A stretch of DNA of 64,000 nucleotides from contig CBDCVQ010000020.1 of assembly GCA_965223165.1 (NCBI GenBank), positions 806,001 through 870,000 on the forward strand, written 5' to 3'. Shown here one piece after another: positions 45,755-54,564 of the stretch (within the stretch, counting starts at the first letter, position 1; every line of letters starts with the position of its first letter). The position numbers and the translations under genes are program-made. The DNA is from JABDMH01 sp965223165 (GTDB lineage Bacteria; Bacteroidota; Bacteroidia; Chitinophagales; Saprospiraceae). The notes under the pieces are model-generated. The model did not search any database and was not told the DNA's origin. It saw only the letters and a program-made list of their open reading frames with translations.

Positions 45755-47113
45755 ATGCAGCGTCGAAGACAGTGTATCTATATGATCGTGTGCATGCTCC
45801 TGGTGAGCCTGGGCCAGCTACACGGTCAGTCCTTGAAAGTCGGCACCTTTGTCGTGGATGTATCACCCCCTCCCCGCGCTCCCGTAGCTTATGCCCCTAC
45901 TCGCAGTATTCTGGATCCGCTGACGGCCCGTGGTATCGTGTTGCTATCCGACCAGCAGCCGATCGTCCTATGTTCGGTCGATTGGCTGGGTATCGCTAAT
46001 GAAGGTCTGCAAGCGTGGCGTGAGGCGCTGGCCGCCGCGGCCGGCACCACTGTCGACCGAGTCTCCGTCCATGCGGTCCATCAGCACGACGGCATGCGTT
46101 GTGACTTTACCACCGAAAAGGTGTTGGCGGAATATGGCATGGGGGGAGAGCGCTACGACATGCCCTTTCTCCTGCAGACGATTGCCAAGGTGGCTAAGGA
46201 GGTCGGGCGTGCAAAGCGCAAAGCCAAGGGTGTCACGCACATTGGATTTGGCAAAGCCAAGGTGGAAAAGGTCGCATCTAACCGGCGTATCCTCGGCCCT
46301 GCCGATACCGTAGAGATCATCCGCTGGAGTCGCACCACTGACTCCGCGGCCATCGCTGCTCCAGAAGGCCTGGTCGATCCCTATCTCAAGTGCCTTAGCT
46401 TCTGGAAAAAGAATCGGCCGCTGGTGGCCATGACCTACTATGCCACACATCCGCAGAGCTACTACGGCCAGGGAGATGTCACCTCGGAGTTCGTCGGCTT
46501 GGCTCGGCGGAGCAGAGAGGAGGCGCTGGGCATACCTCACATCCACTTCAACGGTGCGGGGGGCAATATCACTGCGGGCAAGTACAACGACGGCTCGACC
46601 GCCAACCGGCCGGTGCTCGCTCGGCGGATGGCCCGAGGCATGGCGGCGGCCTGGGCACAGACCGAAAAAAAAGCCGTGACTCCCTCTGATCTGGAGTGGC
46701 GCACGGAAGACGTGGCCTTACCCCTTGGCCAACATCTCATAGAAAAAGAACTCCGTGCAATGCTCGCCTACCCTGGCCTCATCCCCAATAAGAAGTTTGT
46801 CGCAGCCAAACACCTGGCCTGGCTGCTAAGATGCAAGGACCGGCATCCCATCACCCTATCCACACTACGCCTGGGAGACGTGCATCTGCTGCATCTGCCC
46901 GGAGAACTCTTTATTGAGTACCAACTAGCTGCCCAACAGATGCTGCCAGGCGGCGAACTTTGCACGGCTGCCTATGGCGAGTACGGACCCGGATACATCG
47001 GTACAAAGATCGCTTACAGCCAGGGTGGCTATGAAACCAGCGAGCGAGCGTCGCGAGTTTCGCCGGAGGTGGAGGACGTACTGATGGACGCGATCCGCCG
47101 GATCTTGCGGTAG
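45755..47113 (+). CDS. Neutral/alkaline ceramidase-like secreted protein
   Basis: From ATG 45755 the product is 453 residues with a signal peptide (YMIVCMLLVSLGQLHGQ). An earlier start at 45632 would overlap the divergent gene and delay the signal. The body is like the neutral ceramidase N-terminal domain: VDVSPPPRAPVAY, SVHAVHQHDGMRCDF, with metal-binding His residues, YATHPQSYYGQGDVTSEF and FNGAGGNITAGKYND. It is shorter than true ceramidases (about 650-700 residues) and lacks the C-terminal lipid-binding domain, so the amide substrate may differ. Many genomes carry such proteins near sugar-dehydrogenase lipoproteins, and the gene order here fits. Confidence 0.78.
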   Translation: MQRRRQCIYMIVCMLLVSLGQLHGQSLKVGTFVVDVSPPPRAPVAYAPTRSILDPLTARGIVLLSDQQPIVLCSVDWLGIANEGLQAWREALAAAAGTTVDRVSVHAVHQHDGMRCDFTTEKVLAEYGMGGERYDMPFLLQTIAKVAKEVGRAKRKAKGVTHIGFGKAKVEKVASNRRILGPADTVEIIRWSRTTDSAAIAAPEGLVDPYLKCLSFWKKNRPLVAMTYYATHPQSYYGQGDVTSEFVGLARRSREEALGIPHIHFNGAGGNITAGKYNDGSTANRPVLARRMARGMAAAWAQTEKKAVTPSDLEWRTEDVALPLGQHLIEKELRAMLAYPGLIPNKKFVAAKHLAWLLRCKDRHPITLSTLRLGDVHLLHLPGELFIEYQLAAQQMLPGGELCTAAYGEYGPGYIGTKIAYSQGGYETSERASRVSPEVEDVLMDAIRRILR

Positions 47114-47223
47114 CCCGAAAGCTGCGAGGTAGGATGATGGGTAGCGGCCTGTAACTTTTCCGCCAAGCTACCGTCCTTACTATCGAGACCTGATCTTGGG
47201 TTTGACCAACGCCGTATCTCCCT

Positions 47224-49590
47224 ATGCTTCGCAATTATGTCAAGGTGGCCATCCGCAATCTGCTGCGGTATAAGACATTTTCACTCATCAATATCACAGG
47301 GCTGGCCCTGGGCTTGGCCAGTGCCATCCTCATCATCTTGTGGATCTCCGATGAGCTGAGCTACGATCGATTTCATACGTATGCCGACTCGACCTACCGC
47401 ATCACGGCCCACCTGGAAGAACTGGCTGCGGCCATTGCCCCGGCTCCGCTCGCTCCCGCTCTCAAAAATGAGTTTCCGGAGGTGGCGGATGTCGTCCGCT
47501 TCACCCCGCAGCAGGATGTGCTGGTCAAAGTGGGCGAAAAGAGCTATCAGGAGCCGGGCGCCTTTTTTGTCGATTCGAATCTCTTTGCCAATTTTTCCTT
47601 CGAGCTGGTTCGGGGTCAGGCATCGACGGCATTGGACGAGCCCACGGACGTAGTCATCACGCAAAGCCTGGCTGAGAAGTACTTTGGACTGGAAGATCCG
47701 GTCGGCAAGGAGCTCTTGATCGAAAACCAGGAGCGCCTCACCGTATCCGCCATTCTTGCAGATGTACCTGCAGCCTCCCACTTACAATTTGACCTATTGA
47801 TGCCCATGTCACTGCGCGCCCGAGATGACCGCAACCTCCGTGAGAATATCTGGGACAATTTTGAGTACTACAGCTTTCTAAGATTGAGCGATGCCGCTGA
47901 CAAGTCGCCCGCTGGCATCCAGCGACTCGAATCAAAAATGAATGCTTTGTACCGAGATCACGTACAGGAGCTGACGGTCGATCTACGCTTGCAAGCGCTG
48001 GGTGACATCCACCTCAACTCGGATTTTCTGGGCGATGTGCCGGGACATGGACAGAAGTCCCATGTCTACCTCTTTGCTATTATTGCCATCCTCATTCTGG
48101 TCGCCGCATCGATCAACTTCATGAACCTGTCGACCGCGAGGGCGTCCCGGCGTGCGCGCGAGGTAGGCTTTAGAAAGGTGGCCGGAGCTCGCCGGCAGCA
48201 GTTGATCTTTCAGTTTTTGACCGAGTCTTGCCTACTGGCGCTGATCTCACTGGGGCTGGCCATAGGGCTTGTGGTCTTGTGTTTGCCCGCCTTCAACCTG
48301 CTCTCTGACAAACAGATTGCCCTGCAATTTGTATCGCCGGGATTGATGCTCGGCACCCTAGGCTTGACCATCATCATCGGCCTCTTCGCCGGTAGCTATC
48401 CTGCGATCTATCTGTCCGGCTTTCTTCCGGTCAAGGTACTTTCTCTCTCACGCCGCGAGGGCGGGGGACATCGTCATTTTCGCAACGCCCTGGTGGTGAC
48501 GCAATTCGTCTTTTCCATCGTGCTGATCATCGGCACCGTCGTCGTCTACCAGCAACGACAGTTCATCAAGCATCAAGAACTGGGCTTCGACCGGGAGAAT
48601 CTCGTGTACTTTGATCTTCGCGGAGATTTGGGAGAACAACCAGACAAGCTACGCGCGGCCCTCCAAGCCAATAGCCTCACGGAGCATTTTAGCATCATCC
48701 GTGGGCTGCCCACCGATCTGGTATCTGGCACGATCGGCATCGACTGGGAAGGCAAGGATCCGGAGTCACAGATACTCTTTGCCAATATGTCAGCTGATGA
48801 GCAGTTCATCGATGTATTTGACATGAAGATGCTCAGTGGTCGAGCCTTTTCGAGTGATTTCAAATCTGAATCTGGGCGGTACATCCTCAATGAAAAAGCC
48901 GTCGACATCATGGGAACCCATCCGGATAGTGTGGTGGGCCAGTATTTTGAAATGTGGGGCCAGAAAGGCAACGTAGTCGGCGTCGTGCAGGACTTTCACT
49001 TCAAGCCCATCCTCCAACCGATCGAACCCATGGTCATATGGTACAGCGAGCAGGGACAATACTGTGTGGTGCGCACGAAAGCGGGAGCTACCGAGGCGAC
49101 CATCGAGGCCCTGGAAGATATCCACCGATGGGTCAATCCGACCTATCCCTTTGCATATGCCTTTATCGATGAGGACCTTGATCAACTGTACAAATCGGAG
49201 CAGCGACTAGGACGGCTATCAAACATCTTTGCGCTGCTGGCCATCTTCATTTCCTGTCTGGGGCTATACGGTCTCTCGGCTTATCTGGCCGAGCAAAAGC
49301 GAAAGGAGGTGGGCATACGCAAAGTCGTGGGTGCATCTGCCCTGCAGCTGATATACAAGCTCAGCAGCGCTTTTACCCGCCCGGTTTGGTTGGCCATGGC
49401 CCTGGCGGTCCCGATCGGCTATTTGGTCATGAGCCGCTGGCTGGAGCGCTTTGCCTATCACATTGAGATCAAATGGTACATTTTGGTGCTATCCTGCTTG
49501 GTCGCCTTCGTGATCGCGGTGCTTACGGTGAGTTTGGAAACGATTAAGGCAGCCTTGGCCAATCCGATTCAGGCACTGCGGAGTGAGTAG
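47224..49590 (+). CDS. ABC transporter permease (MacB_PCD/FtsX, two-core type)
   Basis: The 788-residue product starts MLRNYVKVAIRNLLRYKTFSLINITGLALGLASAI, the standard start of Bacteroidota FtsX-type permeases. It has a periplasmic MacB-like domain, a first FtsX core (INFMNLSTARASRRAREVGFRKVAGARRQQLIFQF, about residues 298-332) and a second (LSAYLAEQKRKEVGIRKVVGAS, near 680). Such permeases act in efflux or signalling of lipoproteins or antibiotics. No ATPase gene is adjacent, as is usual for this group. Its stop is 6 bases from the stop of the convergent hydrolase. Confidence 0.9.
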   Translation: MLRNYVKVAIRNLLRYKTFSLINITGLALGLASAILIILWISDELSYDRFHTYADSTYRITAHLEELAAAIAPAPLAPALKNEFPEVADVVRFTPQQDVLVKVGEKSYQEPGAFFVDSNLFANFSFELVRGQASTALDEPTDVVITQSLAEKYFGLEDPVGKELLIENQERLTVSAILADVPAASHLQFDLLMPMSLRARDDRNLRENIWDNFEYYSFLRLSDAADKSPAGIQRLESKMNALYRDHVQELTVDLRLQALGDIHLNSDFLGDVPGHGQKSHVYLFAIIAILILVAASINFMNLSTARASRRAREVGFRKVAGARRQQLIFQFLTESCLLALISLGLAIGLVVLCLPAFNLLSDKQIALQFVSPGLMLGTLGLTIIIGLFAGSYPAIYLSGFLPVKVLSLSRREGGGHRHFRNALVVTQFVFSIVLIIGTVVVYQQRQFIKHQELGFDRENLVYFDLRGDLGEQPDKLRAALQANSLTEHFSIIRGLPTDLVSGTIGIDWEGKDPESQILFANMSADEQFIDVFDMKMLSGRAFSSDFKSESGRYILNEKAVDIMGTHPDSVVGQYFEMWGQKGNVVGVVQDFHFKPILQPIEPMVIWYSEQGQYCVVRTKAGATEATIEALEDIHRWVNPTYPFAYAFIDEDLDQLYKSEQRLGRLSNIFALLAIFISCLGLYGLSAYLAEQKRKEVGIRKVVGASALQLIYKLSSAFTRPVWLAMALAVPIGYLVMSRWLERFAYHIEIKWYILVLSCLVAFVIAVLTVSLETIKAALANPIQALRSE

Positions 49591-49596
49591 GTCATC

Positions 49597-50985
49597 TCAC
49601 TTGCCACTAGACCGAATGATTTTTTGCCACGTCCGATGTCCATCCCTTGTCACCACATTGGCCAGGAATGCACCCGGTGGAAGATCGCCGATACCCAGCA
49701 CGATTTGTGGACTCTGCACCGACCTTTGTCTGCGAAAGATGCGGCCGGCGAGGTCACAGATGGTGACTTGATCAATCTGTCCGTATGCTACTTCGATGGT
49801 CAACTTATCATTTACTGGATTGGGAAAGACCTTCACCGCACCGGTGGGACTACGGCGTAGACTCATGGAGGTCACCCGATGAGCTCTTACGGCGCTGGCC
49901 AAATCGAGTGCTATGTCCTTAGGGTCTGAGAGTTCTCCCTCTAAAAGTGCATCATTGACCATGACGGTCACCGCATATTTCTCATCAGGATCGTACAAGA
50001 AGAAGGATGAGTAGCCGATCGTTTGCCCGGCGTGGCACCAATAGGTTTGGGGCCCATCCCACAATCTCAACAAGCCAAGGCCAAATTCGTCATTGCCCTG
50101 CCCGAAATCAGTCATCTCACGGATGGATTCCTCCGTCAAGACATTCCCGTTAAACAGCTGGTCGTACCAAGTCACCATTTCCTTCACATTGGACACCACG
50201 CAGCCAGCGGCCCATGCAGCAGTACCGATGGCCACTCGCGGCATCTGCCATAGATCCTCACCTTCCACCCAGGGATGTGCCACTGGACATGTGACTGGCT
50301 CCAGGCCTTCGGCAAAGGTGCAATTCAGGTCGAGTGCATCAAAGATCTCGCCACGGAGATAGTTGGCATAGGGCTGTCCACTCACCCTTTCTACGATCAT
50401 ACCTAGTAGGATATAGTTGGTATTGGAATACGACGATTCGACACCCGGATCAAAATCTGCGGGCCCAATCGTGCTCAGTATTTCTTCCGGGGTCCAACGT
50501 TTGGTGGGATCCTGCAGCATGCGTTGAAAGAATTCATCGGTGAAATATTCAGCCACTCCCGATTGATGCCGCAGCAATTGTCCAATGGTGATCCCTCCGT
50601 CCACGTGCTCATAGGAGGGGAGATACGAGCCAAGATGGTCATCGAGCGCCAGTCTCCCGGCCTCGACCAGCTTCATAATCAAAACCGCCGTCATTGTCTT
50701 GTTGTTGCTGCCAATACCCATGCCATGTTTGGGGTCGAGGGGACTACCTTCGTGTGAAGATCCAGTGGCTTTCTGCCAGACCTCTTGACCGGGAATCTTT
50801 ACTGCCGCAGCAATCCCGGGTACCACGGCCTGGCCCTGATGTTTTTCCAGCACGGACGCCAACTCGGCCTGCAATGTCAGCGACATTTGTCCCTCCAGGA
50901 GGACAGCTTGAAGAAGAAGTAGGAGTGTAAGAAATCGGCTTGCGATTACACAATGGCTGCTTGGGTAGATGATTTTGGTCGGCAT
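49597..50985 (-). CDS. Serine beta-lactamase-family hydrolase with type IX secretion sorting domain
   Basis: From ATG 50985 the product is 462 residues with a signal peptide (FLTLLLLLQAVLLEG). The class C/beta-lactamase fold has the SxxK motif GSNNKTMT (about residue 102), YSNTNYILLG for the YxN motif and HAGQTIGYSS for the third. The last about 75 residues are a type A C-terminal domain (KVFPNPVNDKLTIE, DLAGRIF, LPPGAFLANVV), so the protein is exported by the type IX secretion system. It probably acts on esters or D-amino peptides outside the cell; a role in drug resistance is not indicated. Confidence 0.88.
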   Translation of the reverse strand: MPTKIIYPSSHCVIASRFLTLLLLLQAVLLEGQMSLTLQAELASVLEKHQGQAVVPGIAAAVKIPGQEVWQKATGSSHEGSPLDPKHGMGIGSNNKTMTAVLIMKLVEAGRLALDDHLGSYLPSYEHVDGGITIGQLLRHQSGVAEYFTDEFFQRMLQDPTKRWTPEEILSTIGPADFDPGVESSYSNTNYILLGMIVERVSGQPYANYLRGEIFDALDLNCTFAEGLEPVTCPVAHPWVEGEDLWQMPRVAIGTAAWAAGCVVSNVKEMVTWYDQLFNGNVLTEESIREMTDFGQGNDEFGLGLLRLWDGPQTYWCHAGQTIGYSSFFLYDPDEKYAVTVMVNDALLEGELSDPKDIALDLASAVRAHRVTSMSLRRSPTGAVKVFPNPVNDKLTIEVAYGQIDQVTICDLAGRIFRRQRSVQSPQIVLGIGDLPPGAFLANVVTRDGHRTWQKIIRSSGK

Positions 50986-51408
50986 ATTTGACTGATTGTT
51001 CTCTACGAGAGACGTCAAAGCAGCGCCGATGCCCCTACCGAGGGGTAACATTTTTTGAGGAGACCGTATTGAGGAACTACACCTAGTAGAGTTTGGCGGC
51101 AAGGACTGTGGGCATCCTGTACCTTCACTCTCCTAGTAGAGCTTCGCATTAAATCTTGTGGTTAATTCTAATGTCTTTGGTCCGCATACTTCGTTGCAAA
51201 GCCTCGCCATAGCTGCGGCTAGCCACCCACCCGCTTTCGCGGTTCCCTCACTTCTCGCATTGTCATGCTCGACTCTTCGAGATCGCTCGGTCATGCCTCG
51301 TCTGCGAACAAAATCCTATTAGAATTATTCAACATATCTAATGCGAAACTCTCCTAGTGGACTGCGACATTGGCAAAGCCGTGAAGTTCAGGGCGAGACC
51401 CAGCAGTT
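50986..51408. other. Intergenic region with inverted-repeat element
   Basis: No gene is supported. TAGTAGAGCTTCGCATTAAA at about 51135 is matched, 18 of 21 bases, by the reverse complement of a segment ending near 51352. This frames about 220 bases as a possible miniature inverted-repeat element; the interior contains cgccatagctgcggctagcc but no ORF. A third related end, cctagtagagttt, is at 51082. A similar single end lies at 31099-31130. The 51355 end abuts the left boundary of the padR/permease duplication. Confidence 0.4.
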
Positions 51409-54039
51409 TCATGTGTCCTCTCGCAAGGCCTCGGCGGGATTCATGGTGACAACGCGATAGGATCTAAGCCAAACGATGAGAGCCATCAATCCGAGCGAGA
51501 TAGCCAACGCCCAGAGAAAACTGCTCCATCCCATGTCTATCCGATAATGGAAATCATCCAGCCAAGATCGCATGACGAGCCACGCTAAGGGCGCTGCAGT
51601 AAGAAAGCCGATGAAGATCAAGCGCACATATTCTGCCATAAAGACCCGCAGCACTTGCCATAGATCCGAACCCAATACCCGACGGATGCCAATCTCCCTG
51701 GTCCTGCGAGCAACCGTCAAGGACATCAGCCCAAATAGGCCAAGGATGCCGATAAAAATCGCTATACCAGCTGCCATCTGGAATAGACTGGTGGCTCTCC
51801 GTTCATCTTTATAAAAAGCCTCAATGGTTTCATCTAAGAATTTGTACTCAAACAAGTGGTTTGGAAATTCATCCTTCCAGACGTCTTCGATCGCCGCTAA
51901 CGTGCGGTGCATCGACTTCCTTGAAAGTTTGATACCGCATTTGAAGGTGGAACGAACATCTGGAAGAATGACCAGAGGCTCGATCATTTTGTGCAATGAT
52001 TCCGTGGAAAAATCTGCCACCACACCCACTATTTGCAAGTCCCTTTCTCGACATCTGATGCTATTGCCGAGCACCGCGGACGTCGAACTGACACCTATAC
52101 TCTTGAGAAATTGATGATTAACGATCGCGTAAGGTAAGGTGTCCCATTTCTGAAAATCATCACCCGCAATCAGCTTGATGCCGTAGGTCGATAGATAGTT
52201 ATCATCCACCAGCTTGACCTGGCACATACCCTCCACCAGCTCTGATGAATCCAGCGAGGAGTAGGTGAAATCTGACTTCCACCAGCTTCTGGACGCTGCC
52301 CCCGTGTTGGAAAAGCAGACAGAAAGCACCCCGGGATGTTGCGAGAGATTGTTTCGGATGCGTTTGGGAACCTTGGTATCACTCATAGGGGTGTAAATCT
52401 CGATGATGGAAGATTGGTCAAAGCCTAGTGGCGCATCGCCAAAGAAGGACATCTGCCGCATGGCTGTGAAGGTGCAGACAATCAGCAATTGCGAGATGGT
52501 AAACTGGAGAACTAGCAGACCTTTTCGGACGCCGATCCGCTTACCGCTCTCAGCACTCAGTTTGTTCTTGAGCGCAAGCGTTGGGCTGATTTTGGCCATG
52601 AGCCAACCAGGATACAGGCCGGCTAGCAACACAGTAAGCACAACTAGCATCATCAGGTACGGCCACAGGGCCAGTTCACTCACCAACGATAAGGATAGGG
52701 ATGTACCCAGCAAAGCTTCAGCATTCTTTAGCGCCAAGGGTAGGAGACAAGTAGCAAGAGCAAAAGACAGCACTGAGATTAGCAGGGCTTCTAGCAGCAC
52801 TGAGCCAAATATGCTCCGCCGACTGCTACCCAGCACCTTCCTCACTCCGATTTCTCTGGACCTCTGAAAGACATGGGCTGTGTGCAGATTGACAAAATTA
52901 ATGATGGCCGAACCCAACAGAAATACGGCGATAAGGGTAAGAGCCCAGAGCATGCCCCGACTCACGGTGGGATTCATGATGCTTGAGTAGCGGGGATCGA
53001 GATGCATCTCACGTATGGGTTGAAGATGCATCGTGTAGTTAACTCCATCTTCCGCTGGTCTGTGACGATCCAAAAAGGATTGAATGTGGGCCTCCGTGCT
53101 AGCCACATCGGCATTCGCATTTAGCTTCACGTAGCCTTGAATCATGCCGGCAAAAGCAAACCATTGGTCGCTCATCCATTCCACTATTCTGCTACCGGCC
53201 TTGGAGATCAACATATGAAAGGGGAAGTTGGTCGACTGGGCTGGGTCGCGGATGATGCCAGTCACCGTGTGATTGCCGTCACCGTCTATCTCAATCGTTC
53301 GACCTATAGGATCTTCTCCCGGGAAGTACTTCTCGGCCAGGCTTTCTGAGATTACGACGGAGCCTGGATCTACCAAGGCGCGGGCAGGATCTCCCCGAAT
53401 CCAATCATGATGGAATACTTCAAAGTGTTCTGGCCAAACCCAGGCCACGGCTTTTTGACGAAAGCGATGCACGGAACCGTCTGGGGCCTCCAGGCCAACA
53501 ATGGGGTCCCCATTATTGCGATCGATCACCGTCATGGCCTCTAGCTCTGGAATTTCATCGGCCAGGCCTTCTTGGACCGGGCCAGGCATACCACTACGAT
53601 GCCAGTCAGGCCCATGGCTCACGACGCGGTATATCCTCTCGACATCTTTCATGTTGAAATCAAAGTGAAGGTCGTGGCCTACCTTCAGCAGGATGAACAG
53701 TGCTGCCAAAAGGCCTAAAGAGAACCCCGCTATATTGATGAGGGTGTAGCTCCTATGACGTCGCAAGCTCCTCAATGCCTTTTTTAGTGTATATAGAATC
53801 ATAATGGGATGTGTGAAGTAATCTACAAGCTGGGTTGTACGTCTAAGCGTAAAGGGTCTCAGCAAAAGCAGCACATCACGGACGTACATCCACTTTGCCT
53901 TTCCAATCCCGTGCTGCCTTGCATTTCGCTCGAAGAGCTCCAAGAGGTCTCCTTCGAGATGTTCACGATGCGACCTGGTGCAATACCATCGGAAAAAGCG
54001 TTGTGCCCAGCGGGGAGGTTGCGGAGGTGGATGATTCAT
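51409..54039 (-). CDS. ABC permease with PadR-associated prefix domain, copy A
   Basis: From ATG 54039 the product is 876 residues. The first about 65 residues (WAQRFFRWYCTRSHREHLEGD) are the prefix domain found on permeases next to PadR regulators. Then comes the usual FtsX start (LRSLRRHRSYTLINIAGFSLGL) and two FtsX cores (VFQRSREIGVRKVLGSSRRS, LTVARRTREIGIRRVLGSD). padR copy A ends 16 bases upstream on the same strand, so they form an operon. The prefix and the last 40 or so residues are nearly identical to those of copy B, but the middle has diverged. Confidence 0.88.
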   Translation of the reverse strand: MNHPPPQPPRWAQRFFRWYCTRSHREHLEGDLLELFERNARQHGIGKAKWMYVRDVLLLLRPFTLRRTTQLVDYFTHPIMILYTLKKALRSLRRHRSYTLINIAGFSLGLLAALFILLKVGHDLHFDFNMKDVERIYRVVSHGPDWHRSGMPGPVQEGLADEIPELEAMTVIDRNNGDPIVGLEAPDGSVHRFRQKAVAWVWPEHFEVFHHDWIRGDPARALVDPGSVVISESLAEKYFPGEDPIGRTIEIDGDGNHTVTGIIRDPAQSTNFPFHMLISKAGSRIVEWMSDQWFAFAGMIQGYVKLNANADVASTEAHIQSFLDRHRPAEDGVNYTMHLQPIREMHLDPRYSSIMNPTVSRGMLWALTLIAVFLLGSAIINFVNLHTAHVFQRSREIGVRKVLGSSRRSIFGSVLLEALLISVLSFALATCLLPLALKNAEALLGTSLSLSLVSELALWPYLMMLVVLTVLLAGLYPGWLMAKISPTLALKNKLSAESGKRIGVRKGLLVLQFTISQLLIVCTFTAMRQMSFFGDAPLGFDQSSIIEIYTPMSDTKVPKRIRNNLSQHPGVLSVCFSNTGAASRSWWKSDFTYSSLDSSELVEGMCQVKLVDDNYLSTYGIKLIAGDDFQKWDTLPYAIVNHQFLKSIGVSSTSAVLGNSIRCRERDLQIVGVVADFSTESLHKMIEPLVILPDVRSTFKCGIKLSRKSMHRTLAAIEDVWKDEFPNHLFEYKFLDETIEAFYKDERRATSLFQMAAGIAIFIGILGLFGLMSLTVARRTREIGIRRVLGSDLWQVLRVFMAEYVRLIFIGFLTAAPLAWLVMRSWLDDFHYRIDMGWSSFLWALAISLGLMALIVWLRSYRVVTMNPAEALREDT

Positions 54040-54055
54040 ACCGAGGGGATCTGCG

Positions 54056-54379
54056 TCAACTGGCAAAATTGGGCGGTAACTTGGACCAAATGGCCTCACG
54101 CATGTTTCTCGCCTCTCTTAGGGCACTTTGGCCTGCTATAGTCAGAGTGAAGTATCGCTTGCGTCGACCTCCGCGTACACGGGTAGCTCCTCCCATCGAC
54201 GAACTCAACATACCCTTGCGCTCCAATCGATCCAGCGCAGCGTGCAAAGCCCCAATATTGGCACTCCTGCCGGTCTCCTTCTCGAGCTGGTCCTTGATGG
54301 CGACACCATAGGCCTCGTCTCCCAGCACAGCTACGATGAGTAGCACCACTTCTTCAAAATGTCCAAGGTATCGTTGCAT
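54056..54379 (-). CDS. PadR-family transcriptional regulator, copy A
   Basis: The 107-residue product is a PadR-type winged helix with the pattern EEVVLLIVAVLGDEAYGVAI, then SANIGALHAALDRLERKGML and GGRRKRYFTLTIAGQSALRE. It probably represses its own operon with the permease gene downstream. It differs from copy B at one residue (SANIG versus SASIG). The DNA is almost the same over several hundred bases. Confidence 0.93.
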   Translation of the reverse strand: MQRYLGHFEEVVLLIVAVLGDEAYGVAIKDQLEKETGRSANIGALHAALDRLERKGMLSSSMGGATRVRGGRRKRYFTLTIAGQSALREARNMREAIWSKLPPNFAS

Positions 54380-54564
54380 ATATCTATTTCATTCCGGAAA
54401 GTAGATCTAATATAGTTAAAATTGTTTGCCTCTTCAAGTTTGACTGCTGATGGCCACACCCGACCGCACTATTGTGCGTGACAAATCCTAACTTATAGAT
54501 TCATCACAGCTAGTGGACTGCGACATTGGCAAAGCCGCGAAGTTCAGAGCGAGACCCAGCAGTT

